Assembly: GCA_033557465.1 (NCBI GenBank) | Contig: JAWIIG010000025.1 | Location: 4,831,001-4,895,000, forward strand | DNA length: 64,000 nucleotides | Source of the DNA: Ichthyophis bannanicus | Lineage: Eukaryota; Chordata; Amphibia; Gymnophiona; Ichthyophiidae | Reading direction: 5' to 3' | Part shown: piece after piece, positions 1 through 10,935 of the stretch | How the letters are laid out: the number at the start of each line of letters is the position of its first letter | How positions within the stretch are numbered: the first letter of the stretch is position 1 | The notes under the pieces: generated by a model | The model's input: the letters and a program-made list of their open reading frames with translations, nothing else | Told to the model about the DNA's origin: nothing | Databases searched by the model: none | Made by a program: the position numbers and the translations under genes

Positions 1-2364
1 ATGAAACCTTGATCAGACTTCTTGATCATAATATCAAGATATGGTATAGAATCCAAACTATAAGTACCCTCTTAGTTATCAAAACAATAACATTTGATAT
101 TTATTTTTATTTATTTATTTTTTATTTTTTATTATTGATTTTTTATCATCATTATTTTTTATCATCATTATTATTATTATTGTTATTATACCACTCATTT
201 ATTTATATACATAATTTTATTATTATTCTTTTACTATTTTTTTACAATTTTTTACTTTTTAATTATTCATTTATTTATTGTTTTAATTATTAATAATTTC
301 TATTTTTTAATTTTTAATTTTTAATTTTTATTTTTTAACTTTTAACGATATACTCAAAATCACTGTTGTAATATTTTAGTCTCCCCTTTGACTTTCATTG
401 TGTGATACTACCTCTTAATGTTTGTCCTCAATGCAACCCTTTCCCCCCTTCCCCCCACTCTCCCCCCCCCTCCCTCTCCCGCCCATTTTCAGTTGTTAAT
501 ACATTGATTCTTTGGATGAGGTCTACCTTTTGTATAATTTATACAGTGTGGCCTTTCTCAATATTTTTTGTATAACTTATACAGTGTGTCCATTCTCAAA
601 TTCTTTGCGTTTGTATAGAGTCTGGAGTGGTCATCTTTTTGCCTTTGATTTGGGCACCTAAACTGCTTAAATTTAACTCCGCCCATTTGTCCACGTCATT
701 TTCAAAAAGGCGCGAAAAATGGCGTCTATAAAAAATTCTGTCACTCGTTGCTCCCCTCTTAATGCTTTGAAAGCAAGATCCTATACGCTGTGTTTCCTCG
801 CATTTTCACTTTTTCCTGTATTATCAGTAAGTATTTTTCTACATTTATATATCCTTCTCCGCCGGCGCCCGGCGCAAATCAGCGCTATGATGGTTTTGCC
901 TAACATAACCATTTTCGATACTGTAATGCGTTTTTCAAAAACACGTGTTCTGACTGGTTTTTCTTACTTTTAAGTTTATACAGCCCATCTCGGCGTACAT
1001 TATTCATTAAGTTTTCTCCGGCACCTAAACATTATTTGTCCCTGAGTGTGACCGCTTTTGACGACCATTGATTTAATGCGTTCCTCAGCTCTAAATTAAT
1101 GTTCCCTCCTCGGTTCTGTTACTTATTATAGTTCATTGTAAGCTTTCCATTACATTTTTAATATGACTAATTTTCTAGCAAAACATACATTTGTATTTTG
1201 CTTACGTCCTTATTTTTATCATATCACAAAGTGCATTTCTTCAGTGCCGTTGAACACTTGTCTCTATACAGACATACGAGATTTATTTTAGCGTTCGTTG
1301 AATTCATAAATAAACATATCTATATTATTAGTGTATATAAGATTTTTAATCTCCACACAATTTCTGTTTTATAAATATATCAGTTTTAATAATATGTTGT
1401 TCCCATATATATGTTCGATGCTAAATTGGAGACATATGGTGTTCCTCAAATTCCATCAGTACATTCACAAAATAAGTTGTCTTCAATCCTTTCTCTTTCA
1501 GCTCTCTATTTCCCACGCTTGTCAGTTTATCCATGTTGCTCCTTTCCCCCACATTAGATCATTAGCTCTACATTGATTACTTAATAGTCCTTTATCATCC
1601 AATGGCCCGTGGTCTCCTTTATGATCTAACTAATATAAATGTTCTATTTATATGTCCTCTCATTAACAGTCTCTTTTTAATCCATTATTATTTATTACCA
1701 ATTCCTTTTACTCACATGTCTAATTATTGCTCAATTTTTTAATTTTTAATTTTAATTTTATAATAATTTAATATTTTACAGTTTACATTCCACATTTTAT
1801 ATGAGTATATATTAAGTTATTACGTGTTAACTTCATTTTTATATTATTTGTGTACCTATTCTCTTTTTTATCTTTGATTCATCATAATTATCAAGTATTA
1901 TTTATTTATCAAGTATTATGTATTTATCTCATCATTTTTATTTTTCTATTTATTACTTATAAATGTCAAACATCCTGTATATTAATTGATTGCCTGTTCA
2001 AGCATGTTATTACACAACATTTCTTCTTATAGCCGTTATATAGTGCTACAACCTGTTTGTACCTTGGTTACAAGCTCATCAGATACGGCACTACCTACAC
2101 ATAGTGTTTTCATCAAACTGTCTTTATGAGACACTCCATTGTATACAACATTGGTATGTGCTTTTTCAATTTACCTTTTATAATTTTTTATAATTTTTTT
2201 GATTTGTTTTACTCCTATTTATTATGTATATATGCATATTTATATAGTTTCTTAGGTTGTTGCATTATCCTTTTGGAATCAATTTGTCTACTATTTATTA
2301 ATATTTTAATTCATATCTTAATTATCTGTCTCTGTCTCGGCCCTCGTTTTTAAAGTTATACTTA
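1..2364 (+). mobile_element. AT-rich left part of an interrupted ribozyme-tailed element
   Basis: This stretch is very AT-rich, with long runs of TTTATT/TTATTA, and has no convincing gene. The short open frames are low-complexity artefacts. It joins seamlessly to 7814-8240 once the L1 and one copy of its target-site duplication are removed, so both parts belong to one older sequence. The joined unit ends in a hammerhead-like motif followed by AATAAA. A GC-richer patch at about 690-760 with a TATAAAAAA run could be a promoter. The left limit is unknown. I infer a Penelope-like or ribozyme-bearing non-autonomous retroelement, but no reverse transcriptase is visible. Confidence 0.4.
530..602 (+). 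repeat. Short direct repeat, two copies
   Basis: A unit of about 33 bp containing TGTATAAYTTATACAGTGTG occurs twice (about 530-562 and 568-602), followed each time by a TTCTCAA motif. The TATAA(C/T)TTATA core is itself palindromic. Function unknown. Confidence 0.6.
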
Positions 2365-2381
2365 ATCTTACTGTTAATTTT
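2365..2381. repeat. L1 target-site duplication, copy 1
   Basis: ATCTTACTGTTAATTTT lies directly next to the poly(T) that represents the L1 poly(A) tail. The identical 17-mer recurs at 7797-7813, at the other end of the element. Confidence 0.92.
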
Positions 2382-2604
2382 TTTTTTTTTAATTCTTTAT
2401 TTTCATTTTATAACAACAAAGGAAAAGGAAGACATACAACTAAAAGACAGATACATAAAGTGTAATACATACACCAAAGTAAACCCCTGCCACCCCCCTC
2501 CCCCCTGCTTCTTCTCTAGAAAACTAATCATTCCCGAAACGGGCGTGTACTTACATTATTGTGTTACAAATCCTAACGGTGATCTGAAACATGATGAGTG
2601 CACA

Positions 2605-5600
2605 TTATACAGGCATGTTGGAGCAATGAGCAGATTGTACATAATCATTAAGCATCTGCCATTTAGACAAGTGAGAGTGAGGTTGGGTATGGGGAATAGC
2701 TCTCCGAGGTATCTGCTCATATTTACTATATAAGCAGACGAGGTTCCACCATTCATTGACAGTAAGTCGAGAGCTATCCTTCCAATTCCTCGTGATTAAA
2801 CATATGGCTATACCCAGCATGAAATCAAGGAGAAAGCGACCCTTCTTAGGAAGAGAGGGGACCTCCGCCACAGAGCGGAGTCCCACGATCTTCCAAGAGA
2901 GAGGTTCGTGAAGGTGTAAGATAAATTGAATACGACCCCAGACCCGCCCCCAATAAACCTGTAGTTGAGGACATTCATAAATAACATGAGCGAAGGTTCC
3001 CACAGCAGTATGGCAAAACCAACACTGGTCCCTAGCATTTGTGTTCCATTTGGCTATTTTTTCTGGGGTATAAAAGCATCTGTGTGCAAAAAAGAAGAGA
3101 GTTTGGGTAACAGAGGCAGACCGGGAAACCCGCACTACTTTGCTCCAGAAAACGCTCCATTGCACAGGGGTTAAAGGGGTTTGCAGTTCGCGCTCCCAGG
3201 CTTGTTGGGCTCTAAAAGTGGCCATGTCTGTACCCTGACATAATATTTTATAAAAGTTAGAGGCTACCCCATGTGTACTACTAATAGAGTGAACTATCTC
3301 TAATAGCCCGTCCTCAGTAGGGGCAGAGGGCGGCATGATTCGAGCACTTTTGAGGCAGTGTTGAAGCTGCATCAATTGAAAGTAGTGTTTCGCTGGTAAC
3401 GCAAATTCCTTTTGTAAATCAGAAAAGGTTTTCCAACGAGCTGCAGAGAAAAGCTGTTGGGGTGTCCAGATCCCCCTTGAGTACCAGGGTTTCCATGCTA
3501 TCGTTCTATTTAGGACTTGAATTCTGGGGTTATTCCATAGCGGGAGTCCGTCCTGAGGACATACGTTCGGGCCCAGTGATAGAATGAGAGTGTTAAAGGC
3601 CGCAAGAGTATCAACAATCATTGGTGGATGGCGGGTGTCTACTCGATAGGACATACCGGGGAGATGGGTCAACGGAATTGGGCTACTAAGCTCCTCTTCT
3701 ATGTCAAGCCAAACTGGTCTGCTGTCTGTTGAGGCATCTAGCCATCGGGCACCTTGCTTAAGTAGGAAGGCTTGATGATATCTAAGAAAATCAGGAAATC
3801 TGGCACCCCCTCTTTCCTTTGCAGACTGTAGTTTTTGTTTAGCTATCCTTGGTGGCTTGCCCTGCCATAGATAACGGACGAGAAGGCCCTCAATATCTTT
3901 ATAAGTATGTAGCGGGAGTAAGCATGGCAGCATTTCTAAAATGTAGTTCACTTTGGGGACTATCATCATTTTCACAGTTTCTAAGCGGCCCCACCATGTA
4001 AGAGATAAGGGAGACCAACGATTCGTGAGCTCACGGACTTTGGAGACTACCTCTTTGGCATTAAAACTGATAGTGTCTTCTAAAGGAGAACAGTAATGGA
4101 CCCCGAGATACTTCACCATGCGGGACTGCCAAAGGAAGGGAAAGGCCTGCATGTCAGCCTCATGTACCCAGCGGTTCAGTGGGAATGCTACAGATTTGGT
4201 CCAGTTAATTTTATAGCCCGATAATTGTGAGTATCCGTCAATCAGATCCAAGACAGCTGGAACCGAATCGAGGGATATGAAAAGCATAAGGTCATCTGCA
4301 TATGCAGAGAGTTTAATCTCCCTATGACTGAAGGGGACACCTCGAATACGTGCGGACTGTCTAATAAGGAGGGCTAGGGGTTCAAGAGCTAGATCAAAGA
4401 GCATTGGTGATAGGGGGTAACCTTGACGCGTGCCTCTTTGGAGATTAAATGGCTGAGACTTGATGGCATTTACACAAATACTGGCAACGGGTTGAGTATA
4501 CATGACTTGGAGATATCGGAGGAAGCCCTCCCCAAAGCCATACCATCGGAGAACTGCAAATAAGAAGGGCCATTCTAGGCGGTCAAAGGCTTTTTCTGCA
4601 TCCAGGGAAAGACCCACCCATGGATGATCTAGATTGGCAGCACTGGATAGCACATGGCACAAGGTCCGAGCATTGTCAGCAGTTGATCTGCCGGGTATAA
4701 AACCGCATTGGTCGGGGTGAATTAGGGTGGCCATCCAGTCAGATAGCCGGGTGGCCAAGATCGTTGCGAAGATCTTATAATCGGCATTAAGTAGGGAGAT
4801 TGGACGGTAGTTGGCGGTTAGTAGCGGGTCTCTGCCTTCCTTCTCAAATACTACCACATTAGCTGCAGAAAAGGATCCCAAAGAGGATGTATCTACCGCA
4901 AGGGCAGTAAAATAGAGTTTTAAATAGGGAACTAAATCTGCACTGAACGTTCTGTAGAATTCGGTCGGGAGACCATCGGGCCCTGCGGCACGGCCCGAGG
5001 CTGTTCGTTTTAGGGCAGATTGGATCTCTGAAGTAGAAAAGGGTTCATCCATCGCATCCCTATCATCGTCAGAGAGGGTCGGCCGCTGAATGCCAGAAAG
5101 CAATCGCTCGAATGTCTCTGACGAGAACTCACATTCAGATTGATATAGGCGGGTATAGAAATCCCGAAAGAGCTCTACAATGTCGGAGTCTGTGGTCACT
5201 ATGCCCCCTCCCTGTGGAGCTCGAAGGGCCGCTACGCGTTTGGCTTCTTTTTGACCTTTCAAGGCGTTGGCTAAGAGTCGACCGGCTCGGTTATTTTCAC
5301 GATAATATGTCCCTCGCTGAAGCTCTATACTCTTAGAAGCTGCAGTGGAGAGGATTGAATTATATTGAAAACGGAGACGCTGTAATCGAATTAATACACA
5401 TGGATCAGTACGTGAAGTTAGAACTCGTTCGCCTGCTTTTATTTGTTGGTCTAGTATGAGTAGCTGCTGTTTGCGTTGTTTCCGCAGGCGGATTTGATAG
5501 CTAGTGATCGTTGCTCGAATGGCCGCTTTGAAGCCCTCCCACCAAGCCCAATTCGCAGTATCCTGGGGTAGATTAAAATGGAAGTAATCCTGTATGGCTG

Positions 5601-6396
5601 CTCGAATTTCTAACTGGAACTCTGGCTGAGTTAACAGGGCTCTATCAAAGAACCAGGCCCCCGAATTCCCTTGGGGTGCAGAAGTGTGTAATTGAAAGGA
5701 AATGGCAGCATGATCTGAAATATGTTGGGAGTGAATCCTTGCAGTGTCCACCTGAGGAACTAACAGTTTTGATATTAGAAAGAAGTCTATGCGAGACTGG
5801 GATTTATGAGGGGAAGAGAAGAAGGTGAAGTCAAGCTCATTGGGGTGTAATAACCTCCATAGATCAACTAAAGCAAGATCTTTGATCAGGGAGGTAAGCG
5901 TGGTGTGACTCTTGGGGGGACCACTTGTCCTAGGCGGCTGTTTGTCAATCAGGGGATCAAGGACTAGATTGAAATCCCCCCCAATTATCAATGAAGTATT
6001 AGCAGAGGCCTGCGCAACCTGAGCAATGGTAGCAAAAAAGGCAGGGTCATCCACATTAGGAGCGTAAAGGCATATACATGTAACTTCAAGGCTACCTATC
6101 TTGAGGTGAACTCTGGACCATCTACCTTCTGTATCTGAGCTAGTCGCAATAATAGTAGCATGCAAAGATTTCCTAACCAGTATGGCAACCCCACATTTCT
6201 TAGAAACGGCTGGGGAATAGGCGGCCACCATGTAAGGTTTAATATTGAGTTTAAGAGTTTCCTTCGAATTTAAATGCGTTTCTTGGAGAAAAATCAGATC
6301 CGCAGCTTCCTGACTTAGGTAGCTTAGGATTTTCTTCCGTTTTATCGGATTATTGATTCCTTTTACGTTCAATGAGAAAATCTTACATGGTGCCAT
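2605..6396 (-). CDS. L1 ORF2p: endonuclease and reverse transcriptase
   Basis: Encodes the enzyme that nicks target DNA and primes reverse transcription from the nick, acting on its own mRNA. It is about 1263 residues, the usual length for L1 ORF2p. An apurinic-like endonuclease covers residues 1-235, with QETHL near 39, GGDFN near 140 and SDHAA near 228. The reverse transcriptase covers about 460-740, with GPDGLP, LDAEKAFDR, a GTRQGYPLSP block and the catalytic YADD at about 700-703. A C-terminal zinc-knuckle-like CWFC...H...C begins near 1126. A slightly longer frame opens with TTG; I start at the ATG at 6394-6396. No frameshift or internal stop is visible, so the protein may still be functional. 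Confidence 0.93.
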   Translation of the reverse strand: MAPCKIFSLNVKGINNPIKRKKILSYLSQEAADLIFLQETHLNSKETLKLNIKPYMVAAYSPAVSKKCGVAILVRKSLHATIIATSSDTEGRWSRVHLKIGSLEVTCICLYAPNVDDPAFFATIAQVAQASANTSLIIGGDFNLVLDPLIDKQPPRTSGPPKSHTTLTSLIKDLALVDLWRLLHPNELDFTFFSSPHKSQSRIDFFLISKLLVPQVDTARIHSQHISDHAAISFQLHTSAPQGNSGAWFFDRALLTQPEFQLEIRAAIQDYFHFNLPQDTANWAWWEGFKAAIRATITSYQIRLRKQRKQQLLILDQQIKAGERVLTSRTDPCVLIRLQRLRFQYNSILSTAASKSIELQRGTYYRENNRAGRLLANALKGQKEAKRVAALRAPQGGGIVTTDSDIVELFRDFYTRLYQSECEFSSETFERLLSGIQRPTLSDDDRDAMDEPFSTSEIQSALKRTASGRAAGPDGLPTEFYRTFSADLVPYLKLYFTALAVDTSSLGSFSAANVVVFEKEGRDPLLTANYRPISLLNADYKIFATILATRLSDWMATLIHPDQCGFIPGRSTADNARTLCHVLSSAANLDHPWVGLSLDAEKAFDRLEWPFLFAVLRWYGFGEGFLRYLQVMYTQPVASICVNAIKSQPFNLQRGTRQGYPLSPMLFDLALEPLALLIRQSARIRGVPFSHREIKLSAYADDLMLFISLDSVPAVLDLIDGYSQLSGYKINWTKSVAFPLNRWVHEADMQAFPFLWQSRMVKYLGVHYCSPLEDTISFNAKEVVSKVRELTNRWSPLSLTWWGRLETVKMMIVPKVNYILEMLPCLLPLHTYKDIEGLLVRYLWQGKPPRIAKQKLQSAKERGGARFPDFLRYHQAFLLKQGARWLDASTDSRPVWLDIEEELSSPIPLTHLPGMSYRVDTRHPPMIVDTLAAFNTLILSLGPNVCPQDGLPLWNNPRIQVLNRTIAWKPWYSRGIWTPQQLFSAARWKTFSDLQKEFALPAKHYFQLMQLQHCLKSARIMPPSAPTEDGLLEIVHSISSTHGVASNFYKILCQGTDMATFRAQQAWERELQTPLTPVQWSVFWSKVVRVSRSASVTQTLFFFAHRCFYTPEKIAKWNTNARDQCWFCHTAVGTFAHVIYECPQLQVYWGRVWGRIQFILHLHEPLSWKIVGLRSVAEVPSLPKKGRFLLDFMLGIAICLITRNWKDSSRLTVNEWWNLVCLYSKYEQIPRRAIPHTQPHSHLSKWQMLNDYVQSAHCSNMPV

Positions 6397-6815
6397 CAAT
6401 CAGTAATAGACATTTTAGGTAAGGGCGCTTGAAAACATACAACATAATCAGAATCTGTGCAACAATGACATAATCACCGAGTATTCTGGCTAATACACCC
6501 CATATTGAAAAGTATGTACCAAAGTATCTTAGAGAAGAAGCAAAACCCCCAAAGAATATGGCGACCATATGTCTGCGGGAGGAGGCCCTAGAGAGGAATA
6601 GAAAGACATGAAAAAAAAGAAAAGAAACACCAGAGTCCATAATTAACACGGTCTCTGATACTCATCGAGGCTACTGTGGGTAGATGTAGTCGGGTCACAG
6701 ATATCATCAAAAGTAAGGCAACAAACTGCCCTCGCCAGACTCATTGCTGGGCTGCGGCAGATCCAATATGGCAGGTACAGCGGATATGAGAATACGTGCA
6801 GGAATATTCTGGAAG

Positions 6816-7664
6816 TCAGCGCATCAAGTCGGCTTCTTTGGAATCCAAAAACTCCGCTAGTAGATCAGGGTCCTCAAATGTTCTTGTCTGATTGTGAAGC
6901 GTGACTCGGAGCTTGGCCGGGTACATCAGGCCATAGCGTGCTTGTAGTTGTTGAAGCCTCGGCCGGAATTCCAGAAAGCGCTTTCGGCGGTCGACCGTGG
7001 GTTTAGCCAAGTCGGGATAGAAGGAGATCTTGTGGCTCTCAAACTCCATATGGCCCTTTGCCCGAGAGGCATTTAGAATTTGCTCAACGTGTTGATATCT
7101 CAAAAGTCGAAAAATGATAGGCCGCGGGGTCTTCCTGTTGAGCGTTATGCTTGTGGGTACACGATGAGCGCGATCGATCTCCAAATCTTTGGCAAAGGTG
7201 ATTTGGAGCAGGGAAGGGAGGATTTTGCATAAAAACTCTTTCATGTCTCCCAATTCCGCTCCCTCCGGTATGCCCACGAGTCGTATGTTGTTGCGGCGCG
7301 CTCTATTATTGCCATCTTCCACTTCTTTCTGCAAGGCCCGCACCTGACGTTCAACTTTGTCGAGTTTGGACAACCGGGCCACATGGGAGTCCAATATGCT
7401 CTCCATTTTGTCCTGACGCGAAGAAAGCCCTTCTAGCTTGCTTTGCAGCACACCAAAATCTTCCCGCAGCGCTCGGAGTGCTTCACCGTTTGACTGCACG
7501 AGGTCTTTGACCCCTCTAATCTCTGCGAGGATTTCCTGCTGCATTTCGGGGCCCTCGCGCAAGGCCAGCCCCTTCTGCGGGGACGGAGGTTCAGTTTTGG
7601 AACGTTTGCCGTGAGAAGCCGCTGGAGATCCAAATTCCAGGCGCGTGGGTTTAGTCCCCGCCAT
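6816..7664 (-). CDS. L1 ORF1p RNA-binding chaperone
   Basis: Encodes the nucleic-acid-binding partner of ORF2p, which trimerises and coats L1 RNA in the cytoplasm. The protein is about 282 residues from the ATG at 7662-7664; an in-frame TTG lies 21 nt upstream. The N-terminus is basic and proline-containing. Residues about 40-125 form a heptad-rich coiled coil. RRNNIRLVGIPE then starts an RRM-like domain, followed by an AHR motif (EIDRAHR) and the C-terminal domain (YPDLAKPTVDRRK), as in the family called Transposase_22. It lies upstream of ORF2 with a spacer of about 420 bp and no overlap. It is intact. Confidence 0.9.
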   Translation of the reverse strand: MAGTKPTRLEFGSPAASHGKRSKTEPPSPQKGLALREGPEMQQEILAEIRGVKDLVQSNGEALRALREDFGVLQSKLEGLSSRQDKMESILDSHVARLSKLDKVERQVRALQKEVEDGNNRARRNNIRLVGIPEGAELGDMKEFLCKILPSLLQITFAKDLEIDRAHRVPTSITLNRKTPRPIIFRLLRYQHVEQILNASRAKGHMEFESHKISFYPDLAKPTVDRRKRFLEFRPRLQQLQARYGLMYPAKLRVTLHNQTRTFEDPDLLAEFLDSKEADLMR

Positions 7665-7796
7665 CTCACCAATGTGCCCCGGCAAGATCAGAGTAGAAGT
7701 TCCAAGTATGGACGGTGTTAATTCAGGATTCTGAGTAGGCCTCTCGGGAGCCTCAGCGTTATGCGACCATCCCGCTGGACATCAGGCTCCGCCCCC

Positions 7797-7813
7797 ATCT
7801 TACTGTTAATTTT
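7797..7813. repeat. L1 target-site duplication, copy 2
   Basis: Perfect second copy of ATCTTACTGTTAATTTT, marking the 5' end of the minus-strand L1. It proves insertion into a pre-existing AT-rich element. Confidence 0.92.
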
Positions 7814-8240
7814 ATTTCTTTTTTATTTTAATAATAATTGTATTTATATTCTTAATTATTTGTTTTGTCCTCTGGATAGTCTATTTTGAATTTATATGTT
7901 AACCTATATACATATATCATCAGTTAGATATATGTTTTTTACTTATATTTGTCTTAATTTACATATCATTAGATTCATTTATTTGTTTTTAAATGTAACG
8001 TAATTATTTATTGTATATGTTTGTATACCTATCCTTTGACTCTTTTGATTTTAACATTATTTATTTAACCCTATGGTAGCTGTATGTCCCCCGAAGAAGG
8101 CGCAAGCCGAAACCCGTAGGGACCATCTTCAATAAAGCAGTCTGTTCCAAACCCGCTCTATTCTCTTGCTTCGTTTGTTCCCTTCTACACCTGCAAGAGT
8201 CACGCTCCTCTTTTGTACCCGTATCCATAAGGCAAGCAAG
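7814..8240 (+). mobile_element. Right part of the interrupted AT-rich, ribozyme-tailed element
   Basis: Continuation of 1-2364. AT-rich sequence passes into a compact GC-rich hairpin (8086-8123), then AATAAAG and a C/T-rich tail (about 8130-8230). A similar order of AT-rich body, GGCGCAAGCCGAAAC, GGG and CAATAAAG recurs at 38352-38758, which argues for a repeated family. Confidence 0.5.
8086..8123 (+). ncRNA. Degenerate hammerhead-ribozyme-like motif
   Basis: GTCCC (8086-8090) can pair with GGGAC (8119-8123). Between them lie CCGAAGA (canonical hammerhead box CUGAUGA, two mismatches), a GGC-GCAA-GCC stem-loop II, and the second core box GAAAC. The arrangement matches a type of hammerhead known in Penelope-like elements and retrozymes. 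The changed first box makes self-cleavage unlikely for this copy. Confidence 0.45.
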
Positions 8241-9284
8241 GCCAGACTAACTGCATCCGCTGACTGGGAGAGGGAAATCAGGCCCTCCAGGGACAACTCA
8301 AACTGCCATGTAAGAAGAGCAGAGTCAAGAAGCTAAAGCACCTTGCTTGCCATAGGCCAAACAATGTTTCCTGGAAAAAGACAGAGTTAAGGCCACGGTG
8401 GCCCGAAAGGCACACGTTAACGTCACCTACACAGCAACATGCGTTACGGGCATTTGGGTAGGAACACACTTTGGAGCCGCTCAGGCGGAACACGTGCACA
8501 GATCATGCGACCACTAGGCACACAATAGTAAAAGACACTACTAATACGTGCAGAAAATGGCAGGAAAACCCAACATCGCACCAACAGGCACCAGAGGTCC
8601 ACCCAAAATTGCGCCCCAGACGGACAGAATCAGGAGCCTCCAAAAAGAACAATGACGAGGTCTAGCACTGGTAGTCACCCCGAGAGCCCCAGGCAGAAAA
8701 CCGTGCCAGGCTCATCTCTGTTCTCCTGAAATAGTTTCTCTGCTTTGCAGGCACTGCATATAAGGTGGCTGGTAGGCAGATTCCTCTGTGAGCCTTCTGC
8801 AATCTTTGGGAGAGAGCAGGGGGGATAGAGGAGGAAGGAGGGGGCATTGAGGTTGTATGAGGCTGCTGAACTCTTCCAGATCCTTCTAATTTTCTGGCTG
8901 CTCAACAGGCCCTTAACAGGATAAGAGCGTAAAGCTGAACTAATTTTCCCTCCTCCTATCGCTACCGAAAAGACTGCGGTCTAGTGGAGCCTTCCACGTC
9001 ATGCTCAAGTGAGAGAGTCACCCTCAAGGTGGTCGTTCACAAGCGTTTAAATCAATCTTTTCCTCTCGATTCTTCAGATTTTCTTCAGAGTATAGAAAAT
9101 CCATCCACCATCTGCTGGAGACAAAGAAATACTAAAGAGACCTCTGGTGGCTGAGGCAGATAGAGGCATGGGAGTGATGTCACTGAAACATGGGCATTTC
9201 ATTGGTTCATTTTCTCTACCAATCTGCTGGTAAGGGAACACAACCCACTTGTCTGGACTGGTCTAGCAGGACGATATGGAATTT
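8241..9284. other. Intron sequence, no gene recognised
   Basis: Unique-looking or very old sequence. Short open frames on both strands carry no recognisable domain. At about 9100 there is a phrase CCATCTGCTGGAGACA, and at 9240-9285 a segment ending GGTCTAGCAGGACGATA. A diverged copy of the latter lies at about 10985-11030, so both may be ends of an old dispersed repeat. Confidence 0.5.
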
Positions 9285-9962
9285 TTACATTTTTTTTAAC
9301 ATATAGTGCCACTCCTCCTCCCTTTTTTCCTACCTTGTCCTTCCTGAATAAATTATAGCCCAGTCATGATTCTCTGTGAATCATGTCTCCATGACCACCA
9401 CTAAATCCAAGTCAGCCTCTTCCATTAAAGCCTTAAAATCCAGAATATTATTTCCCATATTACTGGCGTTAATACAAACTGCTTTCCAGATATTGCTCCT
9501 TTTTCCCATTTCTATGGAAGTATTTAATGTTTTACTTACCTGTGGGCTTTCTTCACTCATCCCCAATGAATCTAGTTAAAGCCAGTTTGCTACAGAAGAC
9601 ACTTTGACCCTTCTTGGATAGGTGGGTCCAAACAACCCTTGGAAAATCATCCCATGGTCCAGGAAACCAAACATCATCCATGCAGCCATGTATTCATCTC
9701 CCACCCCATTTCCAGAGGGGGCTCTGTAATGTGGAGCGCTACCATGGAATTTGCAATAAAAGCTGGGAGGCCTTCTTGGTGAAACACAAATCACCACAGG
9801 ATCTTCACCTTGTGACAAACTAGTTAGAGAGAGCAATCTCTCTTCTGCACCACAGTCCTCTTGTAAGACACCCTGCATGGGGCTCCTGGGGACACTATCC
9901 AGGGACAGACACATCCTATGCTGCTTAGTATCCTCAGCACAGGGCAGAGAGATCCCCCTCAT
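9285..9962 (-). pseudogene. CR1-type LINE remnant (leader and endonuclease start)
   Basis: On the minus strand the translation gives GNNILDFKALMEEADLDLV, then after a stop ENHDWAI and, in another frame, KKGGGVALYVKK. This is the order of the CR1/L2 endonuclease N-terminus (asparagine-containing start, ExDLDLV, GGGVALYV). Upstream (9576-9962) an open frame with a conserved-looking MAAWMMFGFLDHGMIFQG segment is probably the leader of the same element. At least one stop and one frameshift break it, and it ends before the catalytic GDFN block. No function is expected. Confidence 0.65.
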
Positions 9963-10526
9963 GATGAGGATGGGTGACCAGATTTCACCGCAGAAGCCTG
10001 ACAGAAAGCCAGCACTGCTTAGAAGCAGCCTGTGAACTAAGTAACTGCTGCTTAACTCCTGCCAAAAAAGGTTCCAGGGTCCCCAAAGGGACTATCTGTG
10101 GCTGCAAATGCCACTCTCCAGGTAGCTTATCTTCACTTTACCCCAAAGGAACCATATGGCCATCGATGATGGCCACTGTCCCTGCCAGCAGGAAGATTGA
10201 GCAAGGTTAGAGTCGGCATGAAAATGGCATCAGGCCCCGGGCCCCCGTGGAGGATCCCCAACAAGTGCCTAAAGGTTGCCTGAAGGCTTTGGAAGTGCAC
10301 TCATTACAAAAAGAACCATCCTGTGGAATTCAGCCAGTGGTTGCCATATGTAGCACACAGCTGAGCTCATGTCATCACGGCTGCAAACAACAAAGGCAAA
10401 AGATTTACTGCCATGAAAAGGGAGTCCCAAAAACAAATGTGAATTCACTCCTTCTCCTCATCCCCACAAGGACCGGGGAACCTCTTTGGGGCTTCCCCAA
10501 CGCCTCCGCAGAGAAGCTACTTGTGC
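9963..10526. other. Intron sequence, no gene recognised
   Basis: About 560 bp without a supported gene. It could be the 5' continuation of the CR1 remnant next to it, but I see no diagnostic motif. Confidence 0.4.
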
Positions 10527-10935
10527 TGTCTTTTTTTTTTTTTTTTTTTTTTAAGTCAGCCTGGTTTATTAGCAAGGCTGTTCCCCAAACAAAAATAGAT
10601 ACTAAACAATAGACAATTTGGAGAAAAAAAGAGGAGAGGAGGAGAGGACAGAAGAGAGGAGCGGCAAAGGCCCTTACTTACCAACCCATCAGGGGCCCTA
10701 GGGGTCCAAATGGCTGCCTCTTTTGCCCGCCAGTGCTGGAACTCATGGATAGCAGTGCTAGAACCAGGGCGTCCTCTAGCTCAAGCAGGAGAGAGTGCAT
10801 CCAAGCCTCCGAGCTTCGGACAAGCCTATAGAGCTCGACTACAAGGGCCACAAGACTTTAGTCTGGGCAGGGGAGCTAGGCCAAGACTCAAACTGCTGCA
10901 CTAGATCACACGCTAACCATCTGGACCACTTATAT
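10527..10935 (-). mobile_element. tRNA-like SINE with poly(A) tail
   Basis: A T run of over 20 nt at 10531-10552 marks a poly(A) tail on the minus strand. At the other end the minus strand reads TGGTTAGCGTG, then about 25 nt later GTTTGAGTC. These resemble RNA polymerase III box A and box B of a tRNA, with one mismatch in box B. The length (about 400 bp) and polarity (tRNA-like head, A tail) fit a SINE. No clear target-site duplication was found. Confidence 0.5.

Larger units (their letters stand above)
2382..7796 (-). mobile_element. Full-length L1 (probably Tx1-related) non-LTR retrotransposon
   Basis: A 5.4-kb insertion on the minus strand with a short 5' UTR (about 7665-7796), ORF1, a spacer of about 420 bp, ORF2, a 3' UTR of about 200 bp with AATAAAG-like and ATAAAG motifs, and a poly(A) tail (T run from 2378 on the plus strand). 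It is flanked by a perfect 17-bp target-site duplication. Both ORFs are open over their full expected length. The endonuclease opening (NVKGINNPIKRKKIL) resembles the Tx1-like branch of L1 from frogs and fish more than mammalian L1; that placement is from memory. The perfect duplication and intact frames imply a recent insertion. Confidence 0.92.

Noticed and set aside
9..2353. Several 60-95-codon open frames rich in Phe, Leu, Ile and Tyr
   Set aside because: They come from AT-rich low-complexity DNA (TTT/TTA/ATT runs), with no start context, conservation cue or domain.
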